Shown: positions 7,101 through 14,993 of the stretch, one piece after another
How the letters are laid out: each line of letters begins with the position of its first letter
Position numbering within the stretch: position 1 is the first letter of the stretch
Assembly: GCA_023419055.1 (NCBI GenBank)
Contig: JAEZYO010000283.1
Span: forward strand, 1-17,518
Reading direction: 5' to 3'
DNA: 17,518 bases
Source of the DNA: Pseudomonadota bacterium
GTDB taxonomy: Bacteria; Myxococcota; Polyangia; Polyangiales; Polyangiaceae
Position numbers and translations under genes: made by a program
The notes under the pieces: model-generated
What the model was told of the DNA's origin: nothing
Databases searched by the model: none
The model's input: only the letters and a program-made list of their open reading frames with translations

Positions 7101-7775
7101 GTGATGCCTCATCCTTCAGTTCCCCCCAGTGAGTTCGAGCGCGAGGCGCTCTTGCACGTGCCAACCCTCCTGGCGGTGGGCACGCGGCTGACGCGCAACG
7201 CCTCGGAAGCGGAAGACCTCGTCCAGGACGCGCTGCTCAAGGCGCTCCGTGCCCGTGAGCAGTTCGCCTCGGGCACCAACATGCGGGCCTGGTTGCTCCG
7301 CATCCTGACCAACACGTTCATCAACCGCTACCGAAGGGGCGGTTTGGAGAAGACGCTCGTCGAAGGCCCCGACGCCGATCCCTTGGCGGACGGCTGGGTG
7401 GGCGCGTCGACGATGGAGGCCATGCGCGACCCCGAGTCGCAGGCCCTCCGTTCACTCCTCGAGAAAGAGATCACGCGCGCGCTCGACGAGCTGCCCGAAG
7501 AGTTTCGTCTCGCCGTCGTGCTCTCCGACGTCGAAGAGCTCTCGTACAAAGAAATCGCCGAGATCATGGGCTGCCCGATTGGGACGGTGATGTCCCGCCT
7601 GCACCGCGGTCGCCGTCTCTTGAAGCGCCGGCTCTACGAGCACGCGCGCGCGTACGGCATCGTCGGTCCCGAGACGGAGGTGGGTAAGGGTCGCGATGGC
7701 GCGACGGCCCCCGCCGAAGAATCGCCCGTGCTCGAAATGGCAAACTATCGCGCCAAGCGGGCGGTGCAACGATGA
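7101..7775 (+). CDS. ECF sigma factor of the SigR/SigH (ECF12-like) type
   Basis: A 224-aa extracytoplasmic-function sigma70-family factor that directs RNA polymerase to stress promoters. Region sigma2 spans about 14-82, with NASEAEDLVQDALLKAL (33-49) and the near-SigR stretch RAWLLRILTNTFINRYRR (62-79). Sigma4 spans about 115-180 with the helix-turn-helix at 147-175, including YKEIAEIMG and PIGTVMSRLHRGRR (159-172). EEFRLAV, the IMG-x-PIGTVMSRLHRGRR block and the AR-x-x-G-I/L-V end at 182-188 all recall Streptomyces SigR, so a thiol-oxidative-stress sigma is the best guess. A tail of about 36 residues (189-224) is extra. Translation starts at GTG 7101 or ATG 7104; an in-frame TAG at 7095 rules out anything longer and no strong ribosome site is seen. 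It overlaps the anti-sigma gene by 4 nt (ATGA). Confidence 0.92.
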   Translation: MMPHPSVPPSEFEREALLHVPTLLAVGTRLTRNASEAEDLVQDALLKALRAREQFASGTNMRAWLLRILTNTFINRYRRGGLEKTLVEGPDADPLADGWVGASTMEAMRDPESQALRSLLEKEITRALDELPEEFRLAVVLSDVEELSYKEIAEIMGCPIGTVMSRLHRGRRLLKRRLYEHARAYGIVGPETEVGKGRDGATAPAEESPVLEMANYRAKRAVQR

Positions 7776-8677
7776 GCACCTGTCGTGAAGTCGCGAGTCT
7801 GCTCGAGCCGTACAGCGACGGCGAGCTCCTTCCGGAGCGCGTGGTCGAGGTCGAGCAGCACGTCGAGAATTGCGAACACTGCAACGAGCGGGTCAAGCTC
7901 GACCGCTCGATTCGCCTGAGCGTGCGCAAGGCGGTCTATCAAGCCGCGCCGCCGAGCACGGTGTTCCTCTCGCGCCTCGGCGCGGCGCTCGAAGCCGAGC
8001 GTCAGCGCGAGGTCGAAGCGCAGGAAGAACGAGAGAACCATCCCGCTCGCGGGCGCGCGCTCTCGTGGCGCAGCATCGCTCCGCTCGCGGCCGCAGCCGC
8101 GGTGGTCTCGGTCTGGGCAGCGAGCACCCGGCACGACACGCCTCGTACCGCGTCTCAGTCCGCGGGCCCGCAGATGGCCGCCGCCGCCGCCGAGCCGGTG
8201 AACCTCGATCAGGTGCTCGACGATCTGGTCGACTACCACCTGAACCCGGAGAAGCCGGTGGTGACGGAGCCCGCTCAGCTCGAACAGCTCGATCCCGAGG
8301 TCGGCGTGCCGGTGCGCCTGCCGAGCCTCGCCGAGTACGGCGCGCGCTGGGAAGGCGCGAGCGTCATCCCCATCAACTACGCGCGCCCGGCTCCTCGCGC
8401 CGAAGAGGTCGAGAGCGTGCCGATCCGCGGCCGCCGCGTCGCGCTGCTCCGCTACCACGTGAGCGGTCACCGCATGACGCTCTACGTCTACGACGCCGCC
8501 AAGATGCCGCTCGAGCGGCGACTGCAGGCGCGAGTCGTCCGCAACGAGCCGGTGTACGTCGGGTACAAGCGCGGCTTCTCCATCGCCGCGACCGAGCGGC
8601 GCGGTGTGGGCTACGCGGTCGCGACCGATCTGGACGACCGCGAGAGCGCCGAGATCGTCGCCTCGCTCCACCACTGA
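7772..8677 (+). CDS. membrane-anchored zinc anti-sigma factor with RsrA-type ligand spacing
   Basis: A 301-aa partner of the sigma factor just upstream (ATGA overlap, so translationally coupled). The N-terminal ZAS domain has Cys4, His30, Cys34 and Cys37; the spacing C-x25-H-x3-C-x2-C is identical to Cys11/His37/Cys41/Cys44 of Streptomyces RsrA as I recall it. In RsrA these bind zinc and form a disulfide on oxidation, releasing SigR. A helix like the RsrA C-terminal one follows (about 63-78). Unlike the roughly 105-aa soluble RsrA, this protein continues through a short hydrophobic segment (about 101-118) into a domain of about 180 residues, probably extracytoplasmic, that ends in a beta-rich part (RRVALLRYHV, GFSIAATERRGVGYAVATDL) of the kind seen at the C-terminus of other membrane anti-sigma factors. 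The redox sensor is therefore cytoplasmic but tethered, and may take a second signal from outside. Confidence 0.88.
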   Translation: MSTCREVASLLEPYSDGELLPERVVEVEQHVENCEHCNERVKLDRSIRLSVRKAVYQAAPPSTVFLSRLGAALEAERQREVEAQEERENHPARGRALSWRSIAPLAAAAAVVSVWAASTRHDTPRTASQSAGPQMAAAAAEPVNLDQVLDDLVDYHLNPEKPVVTEPAQLEQLDPEVGVPVRLPSLAEYGARWEGASVIPINYARPAPRAEEVESVPIRGRRVALLRYHVSGHRMTLYVYDAAKMPLERRLQARVVRNEPVYVGYKRGFSIAATERRGVGYAVATDLDDRESAEIVASLHH

Positions 8678-8689
8678 AGCGCCCGAATC

Positions 8690-8717
8690 GGGAACGGCGT
8701 TTCTCGCGGCCGTTCCC
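8690..8717. terminator. bidirectional terminator-like hairpin between convergent genes
   Basis: GGGAACGGC (8690-8698) pairs perfectly with GCCGTTCCC (8709-8717) over a 10-nt loop. It lies in the 51-bp gap between the ends of the anti-sigma and gamma-glutamyltransferase genes, where it could serve both. There is no T-tract on either side, so efficiency is uncertain. Confidence 0.6.
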
Positions 8718-8728
8718 TAGGGCATTGC

Positions 8729-10387
8729 TCAGCGCACCTCGGCGAGGCCGCTCTTGCGCGGGTCCGCGGTGGCGGTGATGGCGCCGCTCGCCGGGTCCAC
8801 GGCGATCGCCTGGACGCCGAAGAAGCTCGGAATGGGGGCGTGGTTCTCGCCGCGCCACTCGAGCTCACGCTTCTCGCGATCCGTGAAGCCGGCCTCGATG
8901 CGGATGGTGGTGGGGCCGGGGCTCGGGATGAAGCGCGGCGCCTTCACCGCCGCCTCGATGCTCTCGCCGAACGCGAGCCTGGCCAGCAGCACCTCGGTCA
9001 CGCAGGGCGGAATCGTCGGGCCACCCGAGCCGCCGAGCGCGAGCACCACGCGCCCTTCCGAGAGCACGATCGTGGGCGTCATGCTCGAGACCGGCCGCGC
9101 TCCGGGTACGGCGCGGTTCGGATTGTTCGCCGCGTAAGGCAAGGTCTCGCGATCGGAGGCGAAGTCGTCGAGCTCGTCGTTCAAGATCACGCCGGAGGCG
9201 GGCGCGAGCAGATCGGCGCCGAACGCGGTGTTCACCGTGGTGGTGAGTGAGACCGCGTTGCCGTCGGCGTCGAGCGCGACGAGGTGGTGGGTGCCCTGCT
9301 CGCGCGTCGCGATCGTCTGCACCATGCGGGTGCGGTCCGGCACGATCTCGCCCTTGCGCTTCGCGAGCCGCGCGGGATCGAGGAGCGCAGGCACGTCGAC
9401 CTTCACGCGATCCGGGTCGCCCACGTAGCGGTAGCGATCGACGATGGAGCCGCGCATGCTTTCGGCGAGCACGTGCGTGTACGCCGGGCTCCTGAGGCCG
9501 AGCGCCTTCAGGTCGGCGCGCGAGTGCATCGCGAGCGTCTGCGCGAGCAAGAGCCCGCCCGCCGAGGGCGGCGGCATGGTGAGGATCCGATAGCCTTCCC
9601 ACGTGATCTCGAGCGGCGTGCGCTCCTTGGGCGCGTAGCTCGCGAGATCGCTCTCGGAGAGCGCGCCGCCCGCGTCACGCGCGACCCGCGCGAGCTCGGC
9701 CGCGATCGCGCCCGTGTAGAACGCCTTCGGCCCCTCCTGCGCGATGCGGCGCAGCGTCCGCGCGAGGTTCGGCCGCTTCACGCGCTGCCCCGCCGCGATG
9801 GGTTTGCCTCCGGGGTAGAGCAGCGCCTTCAAGCCGGCGTCGCGTTGAAAGGCTTCGTGACCCTTCTGCGTGACGACGCGCCCGAGGTGCGCCTCGACCA
9901 CGAAGCCCTGCGACGCTGCGCGCTCGGCGCGACCCACGAGATCGGCCCAGCGCGACTTGCCGAGCTTCTGGTGGAGCGCATAGAGCCCGGCCACCTCTCC
10001 GGGCACGCCCACGAGCTGACCCCGCCGTTCGGCGAGCGAGCCTTCGAACGCCGCGGTGTCGACGCCGGCAGGCGCGGTCTCGCGAAAATCGAGGAGCTCC
10101 GTCTTCTTCTCCTGGGCCAGGTAGACCAGCGCGAAGCCTCCACCACCGAGGCCGCTCGAGGTGGGGTTGGTCACGCCCGTCACGAGCGCCGCCGTCACCG
10201 CCGCGTCCACCGCGTTGCCGCCCTTCGCGAGCACGTCCATCGCCTCGCGCGTGGCGCGGGCGTTCTCCGTCGAGACGGCGTAGCGAGCGGGCGGTGCCGC
10301 CCGGAGCTCGGGCGCGGCGATCGTGAGCCCGATCGAGCAAAAAGCGGCGACACCGATGAGCCAGAGGGAGCGCCGCTTTTCAACCAT
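8729..10387 (-). CDS. ggt: gamma-glutamyltransferase (glutathione hydrolase)
   Basis: A 552-aa precursor of the N-terminal-nucleophile enzyme that cleaves the gamma-glutamyl bond of extracellular or periplasmic glutathione and transfers or hydrolyses the glutamyl group. A signal peptide occupies residues 1 to about 30. The autoprocessing and catalytic threonine is Thr366 in QGTHHLVALD, which splits the chain into large and small subunits. Substrate-site residues known from E. coli GGT can be placed: Arg102 (DFRETAP), Asp408 (DELDDF), Ser434-Ser435 (PVSSMTPT) and Gly452-Gly453 (GGSGGP). TTTVNTAFGADL (382-393) is the conserved stretch after the nucleophile. Length is normal for the family. ATG 10387 fits the signal peptide although no ribosome site is obvious. 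Divergent from gshB, convergent with the anti-sigma gene. Confidence 0.95.
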   Translation of the reverse strand: MVEKRRSLWLIGVAAFCSIGLTIAAPELRAAPPARYAVSTENARATREAMDVLAKGGNAVDAAVTAALVTGVTNPTSSGLGGGGFALVYLAQEKKTELLDFRETAPAGVDTAAFEGSLAERRGQLVGVPGEVAGLYALHQKLGKSRWADLVGRAERAASQGFVVEAHLGRVVTQKGHEAFQRDAGLKALLYPGGKPIAAGQRVKRPNLARTLRRIAQEGPKAFYTGAIAAELARVARDAGGALSESDLASYAPKERTPLEITWEGYRILTMPPPSAGGLLLAQTLAMHSRADLKALGLRSPAYTHVLAESMRGSIVDRYRYVGDPDRVKVDVPALLDPARLAKRKGEIVPDRTRMVQTIATREQGTHHLVALDADGNAVSLTTTVNTAFGADLLAPASGVILNDELDDFASDRETLPYAANNPNRAVPGARPVSSMTPTIVLSEGRVVLALGGSGGPTIPPCVTEVLLARLAFGESIEAAVKAPRFIPSPGPTTIRIEAGFTDREKRELEWRGENHAPIPSFFGVQAIAVDPASGAITATADPRKSGLAEVR

Positions 10388-10435
10388 GGCGGGAACGATA
10401 ACCCGGCACTAGGCTTCGCGTCGAAGGAGTACCGC

Positions 10436-11371
10436 GTGCGCTTTCTTTTCGTGATGGACCCGGCCGACACCATGCACCCCGAGAAGGACACGAGCTTCGC
10501 GTTCATCCGCGGAGCCGGCGCGCGAGGGCACCAGGTCCTGCATTGCCTGCCGCGGCAGCTGTCCAACCACGGTCGAGACGTCTTCGCCAAGGCGCGCCCC
10601 ATCCGAGTGAGCGACAGCGCCCCGCACGTGACCCTCGGTCAAGAAGAGGCGGTGGAGGTTGCCGCGCTCGACGCGGTCTTCATCCGTAAAGATCCGCCCT
10701 TCGACAACGCGTACCTCCACCTCACCCACCAGCTCGAGCTCTTGCGCGGCCGCACGCTGGTCCTGAACGATCCGCGCGGCATCCGTGAAGCGAACGAGAA
10801 GCTCTTCGCCTTCCATTTCGCCGAGTTCATCCCGCGCTCGCTCGTCACCTCGTCGCCCCAGGAGATCGTCGCGTTCGTGAACGAGGTCGGGGGCAAGGCG
10901 GTGCTCAAGGTGCTGGACGGCGCTGGCGGGAGCGGCGTGGTCGTGCTCTCCACCGGCGATCCGAATACGCGCTCCCTTGCGGACATCTGGACCGAAGAGG
11001 GCAAGAGGCTCGCGCTCGTGCAGCAGTACTTGCCGGGCATCCGCACGGGTGACAAGCGGGTAATCATGCTCGACGGCAAGCCGCTCGGTGCCATCTTGCG
11101 CGTCCCGCGCGAGGACGACGTGCGCGCCAACATCCACGCCGGCGGGCGCGTGGTCCCGACCGACCTCACCCCGCGCGAGCAGGTGCTCTGCGACGCGGTC
11201 GGCGCGGGCCTGCGCGATCACGGGCTCCATTTCGTCGGCCTCGATCTCATCGGCGAGCACCTGATCGAGGTCAACGTGACGAGCCCCACGGGGATCCAGG
11301 AGCTTTCGCGCTTCATGGGGCGCCCCGTCGAAGAAGACGTGATCGCCTGGGTCGAGCAGCGCGTTTCTTGA
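10436..11371 (+). CDS. gshB: glutathione synthetase
   Basis: A 311-aa ATP-grasp enzyme joining gamma-glutamylcysteine and glycine to form glutathione, in the cytoplasm. GTG 10436 is chosen because AAGGAG (10424-10429) lies 6 nt upstream and MRFLFVMDP is the usual GshB N-terminus; the frame stays open far upstream but that part is only antisense to ggt. Motifs: RKDPPFD (84-90), the glycine-rich loop VLKVLDGAGGSGV (156-168), QQYLPGIRTGDKRV (196-209) and GLDLIGEHLIEVNVTSPTG (268-286) with Glu278 and Asn280 as Mg ligands. The length matches the 315-aa E. coli enzyme. No gshA gene is in the window. It is separated from the divergent ggt by only 48 bp, so the two must share a promoter region. Confidence 0.95.
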   Translation: MRFLFVMDPADTMHPEKDTSFAFIRGAGARGHQVLHCLPRQLSNHGRDVFAKARPIRVSDSAPHVTLGQEEAVEVAALDAVFIRKDPPFDNAYLHLTHQLELLRGRTLVLNDPRGIREANEKLFAFHFAEFIPRSLVTSSPQEIVAFVNEVGGKAVLKVLDGAGGSGVVVLSTGDPNTRSLADIWTEEGKRLALVQQYLPGIRTGDKRVIMLDGKPLGAILRVPREDDVRANIHAGGRVVPTDLTPREQVLCDAVGAGLRDHGLHFVGLDLIGEHLIEVNVTSPTGIQELSRFMGRPVEEDVIAWVEQRVS

Positions 11372-11426
11372 GCTCGCACTCGTCGAAAACTTGGCCCATG
11401 GCGCGCGCCTCCTTCAGGCTCGGCGC

Positions 11427-11711
11427 GTGGCCCGAAACTGCGAAGTCTGCGCGACGCTCGGCCGAACCGCCGCGAGCCGCCTGCACCACCTGTTGATCGA
11501 AGAGCGACTGCTCGGCCTGTGCTCCGATCACGCGCGCGTGGTCCGGACCTCCGGGGCGGACACGCTGGAAGCCGTGCGCGCCCTGTTTCGTGAAGCCGCC
11601 GGCAAGCGCTCGGCCCTTCCCCGCCGGACCGAGCTCGATCGTCGCGGCTTCCCCGCTCGCCCCGAGGGGCGAAGGCGCGCGAACGGCCGACGAGCGAGCG
11701 ATATCGAGTAG
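11427..11711 (+). CDS. small CxxC/CxxH (putative zinc-binding) protein with Arg-rich tail
   Basis: A 94-aa protein read from GTG 11427 (MARNCEVC); TTG 11391 is an alternative, and neither has a good ribosome site. Cys5-x2-Cys8 and Cys32-x2-His35 form a plausible four-ligand zinc site flanking LHHLLIEERLLGL. A helix (about 42-53, EAVRALFREAAG) leads to a basic tail with PRR, DRRGF and PARPEGRR, ending GRRASD, a pattern I associate with small conserved myxobacterial proteins, from memory. It could bind nucleic acid. It lies 55 nt after gshB and 13 nt before the next gene on the same strand, suggesting one transcript. Several overlapping ORFs compete here, but the cysteine/histidine pattern and tail favour this frame. 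Confidence 0.6.
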   Translation: MARNCEVCATLGRTAASRLHHLLIEERLLGLCSDHARVVRTSGADTLEAVRALFREAAGKRSALPRRTELDRRGFPARPEGRRRANGRRASDIE

Positions 11712-11724
11712 CCTGCTCGGACCC

Positions 11725-12720
11725 TTGAGGCCCGAGCGTATCACCTGGTTGGTCCTGGTCGCCTGCGTCGCCGCAGCGGCGGCCGCGCTGTTCTTCGGCT
11801 CTGGCTCGACTAACAGCGCCAAAAGAAAGGACATCACCTCTCCCCTCGCGGTGATTCCGCCCGGCCCCGCGCTCGTGGTGACGCTCGATCCCTGGCGGCT
11901 CACGCAAGGTTCGGCGCGCGACGCCCTGGTGCGCGGCGGGGCGAGCCTGTTCGGCATGGGCGGGGGCGAGTGCGAGGTCGCGACCCTGCTCGGCGCGCGG
12001 CAAGTCGCTCTCGCCGTAGCCGGCCAGAACCAGGCGCGCCCTGCAACGGAGCTCGAGATCGCGCTCGTGGCAAGCGGCGACTTCGACTCCGCGAAGGTCA
12101 GCGCCTGCGCCGAGCAAGCCATCGCCCGGCGCAAAGGTCACGCCGTCCGCACCCGCATCGGCAGCTTCCTCACCGTGCGCGATCAGGAGAGCACCTCGGG
12201 TGAGGTCGCGGTTCGAAACGGCGGGCCGCTCGTGCTGAGCGGCGGCGGGTACCTGCGAAAAATCCTCGACCTCGCCGACGGAAAGCCAGCCGTCAAAGGT
12301 GAGCTCGAGAACGCCCGCGACGCGCTGCACCGCACGCTCCGCGAGGGCTTCGGGAAGAACGCGCCGCTCGTCGCGACCCTCACGCTCCCTCCAGGCTGGC
12401 TCGAAGCCTACCTGGATGATCCCGAAGCTCGCCTCTCGCCCCTCGCCAGGCTGAGGAGCGCGGCGCTCCGCGTGGAGCCTGCAGGTGACGGCTACCTCGC
12501 GGAAGCGCTGCTCGTTCACGAGGACGCGCGCGCCGCAGAGGAGGTCGAGACCTTCCTGCGCGAGGTGCTCGACACGTTCGGCTCGCTCGTCGAACAGCAA
12601 ACGAGCCCGCGCGTGCGCGCGCAGCTCTCGCCCAGGCGTGAGGGCGAGAAGCTCAGGTTCTCGGTGCACCTCACGCGCGAGGAGCTCGAGCGCGTCTTCG
12701 CTCCGCTCCTCGCGCGCTGA
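11725..12720 (+). CDS. membrane-anchored hypothetical protein
   Basis: About 331 aa if started at TTG 11725 (LRPERITWLVLV). This start is preferred because it directly precedes the only membrane helix (ITWLVLVACVAAAAAALFF, about residues 6-24) and follows the previous stop by 13 nt; the frame opens to 11590, but that part is a shadow of the upstream gene. After the helix the chain is soluble, probably extracytoplasmic: PPGPALVVTLDPWRLT begins a domain of about 290 residues rich in beta strands with two cysteines (in GECEV and SACAEQ). The pattern of a short anchor plus repeated ALVVTL/VALAV/IALVAS strands is unfamiliar. Function unknown. Its end is 6 nt from the end of the convergent argS. 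Confidence 0.7.
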   Translation: MRPERITWLVLVACVAAAAAALFFGSGSTNSAKRKDITSPLAVIPPGPALVVTLDPWRLTQGSARDALVRGGASLFGMGGGECEVATLLGARQVALAVAGQNQARPATELEIALVASGDFDSAKVSACAEQAIARRKGHAVRTRIGSFLTVRDQESTSGEVAVRNGGPLVLSGGGYLRKILDLADGKPAVKGELENARDALHRTLREGFGKNAPLVATLTLPPGWLEAYLDDPEARLSPLARLRSAALRVEPAGDGYLAEALLVHEDARAAEEVETFLREVLDTFGSLVEQQTSPRVRAQLSPRREGEKLRFSVHLTREELERVFAPLLAR

Positions 12721-12726
12721 CGCTTC

Positions 12727-14487
12727 TCACATGCGGTCGGGGGCGGCGATGCCCAGGAGCTCGAGCCCGAGCGCGAGCGCGCGGCGCGTCGTCGCCGAGA
12801 GCGCGCGCCGGCACGCGCGCGCCTCCGGGGTCTCCGCCTTGAGGACGGGGCACGCCTCGTAAAAGCTCGTGAAGCTCGTGGCGAGCGCGTAAAGCTGGTT
12901 GCAGAGCTTGTGCGGGGCGAGCGAGTCCGCGACCGCGAAGGTGGCAGGCTCGAGCTCGAACAGCTCGAGCGCGAGCGCGCGTTCGGCGGGCTCGATCACC
13001 TGGATCGGCGCGAGCTCTGGCCCGAGCCCGACACCTTGCTTGTCGGCCTTGCGCTCCATCGAGCGGATCCGCGCGTGCGCGTACTGCAGATAGCCGCCCG
13101 TATTGCCTTCGAAGGCGATCATTCGATCGAAATCGAAGATGTAGTCCTTGATGCGATCGCTCGAGAGATCCGCGTACTTGAGCGAGCCGATGCCGACCTG
13201 TTCGGCGACCTGTCGAATCACCTCCTCCGGCAGCGGGTCATCCTTGTCTCGCTCCGCACGCTCGCGTACGGCCTTCTCGGCGCGCGCGATCGCCTCGTCG
13301 AGGAGCTCGGCGAGGCGGATGCTCTTGCCCTCACGGGTCTTGAACATCTTCTTGTCGGGGCCGAGCACCGAGCCGAAGTTGACGTGCTCGGCGCGAGCCG
13401 TGGCCGGCAGGTAGCCCGCGAGCTTGGCCGTGGCGAACACCATCCCGAGGTGTTGCTGCTGCGGCGTCCCGACCACGTACAGGATGCGCGTGGCGCCGAG
13501 CTCGCGCGCCCGAAAGCGAATCGCCGCGAGGTCGGTCGCGGCGTAGCCGAAGCCGCCGTCCTTCTTCCGCACGATGAGCGGCAGCGGCTCGCCCTCGCGG
13601 TTCTTGAATTCCGGCAAGAACACGCAGAGCGCGCCGTCGTCGATCTTGGCGATCCCGCGCTGCTCGAGGTCGGCCGCGATCTCCGGCAAATAGGGGTTGT
13701 AGAAGCTCTCACCGCGCGCGTGCTCATCGGTGAGCTGCACGGCGAGGCGGCGGTAGATGGTCGAGAAGTAGCGGTGCGAGGAGTCGACCAGCACCTGCCA
13801 TAGCGCGAGCGTGCGCGGGTCGCCCGCCTGCAGCGAAACCACGCGCTGGCGCGAGCGATCGGCGAAGCTCGAATCCGCGTCGAACTTCTGGCGCGCGGCC
13901 TGGTAGAACTCGTTCAACGAGCCGACGGAGAGCTCCTTCGCCGCGGCGTCCGCGCCGATGTCCTCCAGGTGCTCGATCAGCATGCCGAAGGGCGTGCCCC
14001 AGTCCCCGATGTGGTTCTGCAGGATGGTCTGGTGCCCGAGAAACGCGAGCGTGCGCCCGAGCGCGTCACCGATCACGGTGCTGCGGAGGTGTCCGACGTG
14101 CATCTCCTTGGCGACGTTGACCGCCGAGTAGTCGATGACCACCGTCTCGGGTTTGCTCGCCGTCGCGACGCCCACGCGCGGATCCGCCGCGAGGCGCGCG
14201 AGCTCACGCTCGAGAAAGGCGCGCGAGAGCTTGAAATTCACGAAGCCGGGCGGCGAGACCGTCACCGACTCGAAGAGGTCACCCTGCTCGATCTGGTCCG
14301 CCACCTTTCGCGCGATCTCGAGCGGCGGCTGCTTGAGCGGCTTCGAGAGGCGGAGCGCGACGTCCGCCTGATAGTCGGCGAACTGCGAGCGCTTCACGGC
14401 GGGGTCGGCGCCGGCGTGCTCGGCGCCGAACGCGCGAACGACTGCCTGGCTCACGAGCTCACGGATTTTGGAAATGGGGCCAGCCAT
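12727..14487 (-). CDS. argS: arginine--tRNA ligase
   Basis: A 586-aa class I aminoacyl-tRNA synthetase that charges tRNA-Arg, cytoplasmic and essential. An N-terminal additional domain (1 to about 110) is followed by the catalytic core with HVGH (130-133, in AKEMHVGHLRSTVIGD), the helix GDWGTPFGML (161-170), and the KMSKS-equivalent loop KTREGKS (383-389, in MFKTREGKSIRLAELLDEA). The DALR anticodon-binding domain runs from about 465 (YLQYAHARIRS) to the typical LLGIAAPDRM end. Length and motifs are normal. ATG 14487; no strong ribosome site seen. Divergent from the Uma2 remnant 80 bp away. Confidence 0.97.
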   Translation of the reverse strand: MAGPISKIRELVSQAVVRAFGAEHAGADPAVKRSQFADYQADVALRLSKPLKQPPLEIARKVADQIEQGDLFESVTVSPPGFVNFKLSRAFLERELARLAADPRVGVATASKPETVVIDYSAVNVAKEMHVGHLRSTVIGDALGRTLAFLGHQTILQNHIGDWGTPFGMLIEHLEDIGADAAAKELSVGSLNEFYQAARQKFDADSSFADRSRQRVVSLQAGDPRTLALWQVLVDSSHRYFSTIYRRLAVQLTDEHARGESFYNPYLPEIAADLEQRGIAKIDDGALCVFLPEFKNREGEPLPLIVRKKDGGFGYAATDLAAIRFRARELGATRILYVVGTPQQQHLGMVFATAKLAGYLPATARAEHVNFGSVLGPDKKMFKTREGKSIRLAELLDEAIARAEKAVRERAERDKDDPLPEEVIRQVAEQVGIGSLKYADLSSDRIKDYIFDFDRMIAFEGNTGGYLQYAHARIRSMERKADKQGVGLGPELAPIQVIEPAERALALELFELEPATFAVADSLAPHKLCNQLYALATSFTSFYEACPVLKAETPEARACRRALSATTRRALALGLELLGIAAPDRM

Positions 14488-14567
14488 CGGGGCCGTCCGA
14501 TATAGCGCAAACGCGGCGCGCCAGCGACTGATTGGCCGAAGCGCCAGACAGGGCTAAGTTGCTCGCC

Positions 14568-14991
14568 ATGGGACGCCCCGGGCCCGCGCGCATCACCGAG
14601 GACGAGTTCCTCGACCTCCCGGAGACGCTCGACAAGGTCGAGCTGATCGATGGGAGGTGGTGGTGTCACCGAGCCCGAGCTTCTTTCATCGGTCACGGTG
14701 CTTCAATCGCCGCTCGACGTGCGGTTCGCACCGGGGCGCATCCTTCAGCCTGACCTGTTCGTCTCGTTCGACAAGATCGTCTCGCCGTCGAACCCCACTG
14801 ACGACCGCTTCGGCAAGCGCTTGATCTACGCCGAGGCGGGCGCCAAGGAGCTCTGGACCATCGAGCCCGGGTACTACGTGGAACGTTGGAGCGGCGGCAA
14901 CCTGCGAGAAGTGGAGAAGCTCGAGTCGCGCGTCACGAGCCCGCTCTTGCCGGGCCTCACGATCGATCTCGGCGAGCTCTTCGCCGAGTAG
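14568..14991 (+). pseudogene. decayed Uma2-family (DUF820) gene
   Basis: Uma2 proteins have a restriction-endonuclease-like fold. Three reading frames each carry a piece in the right order: from ATG 14568 MGRPGPARITEDEFLDLPET then KVELIDG (to 14653); shifted by +2, EVVVSPSPSFFH (14654-14689); shifted again, SVTVLQSPLDVRF then ILQPDLFVSF and RLIYAEAGAKELWTIEPG to the stop at 14991. The first shift looks like a single missing base between GG and GAG. The second coincides with a missing block of perhaps 25 codons between SFFH and VTVLQSP. A further in-frame gap of about 20 codons falls between FDKI and VSPSN, where family members carry PELxxEV with a catalytic acidic residue. The product would be inactive. 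Ends 2 nt from the convergent nupC. Confidence 0.75.
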
Positions 14992-14993
14992 CC

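Noticed and set aside
10391..10417. GGGAAC as an ECF -35 element upstream of gshB
   Set aside because: The spacing to any GTT/CTT is off and transcription would begin at the ribosome-binding site, leaving no leader.
9284..10435. In-frame upstream extension of gshB giving a 695-codon ORF
   Set aside because: The extra 384 codons are antisense to ggt, have no homology and end at a GTG with a strong ribosome site where GshB homology begins.
11218..12669. 483-codon minus-strand ORF
   Set aside because: It lies opposite gshB's end, the 94-aa gene and the membrane protein, and has no recognisable motif.
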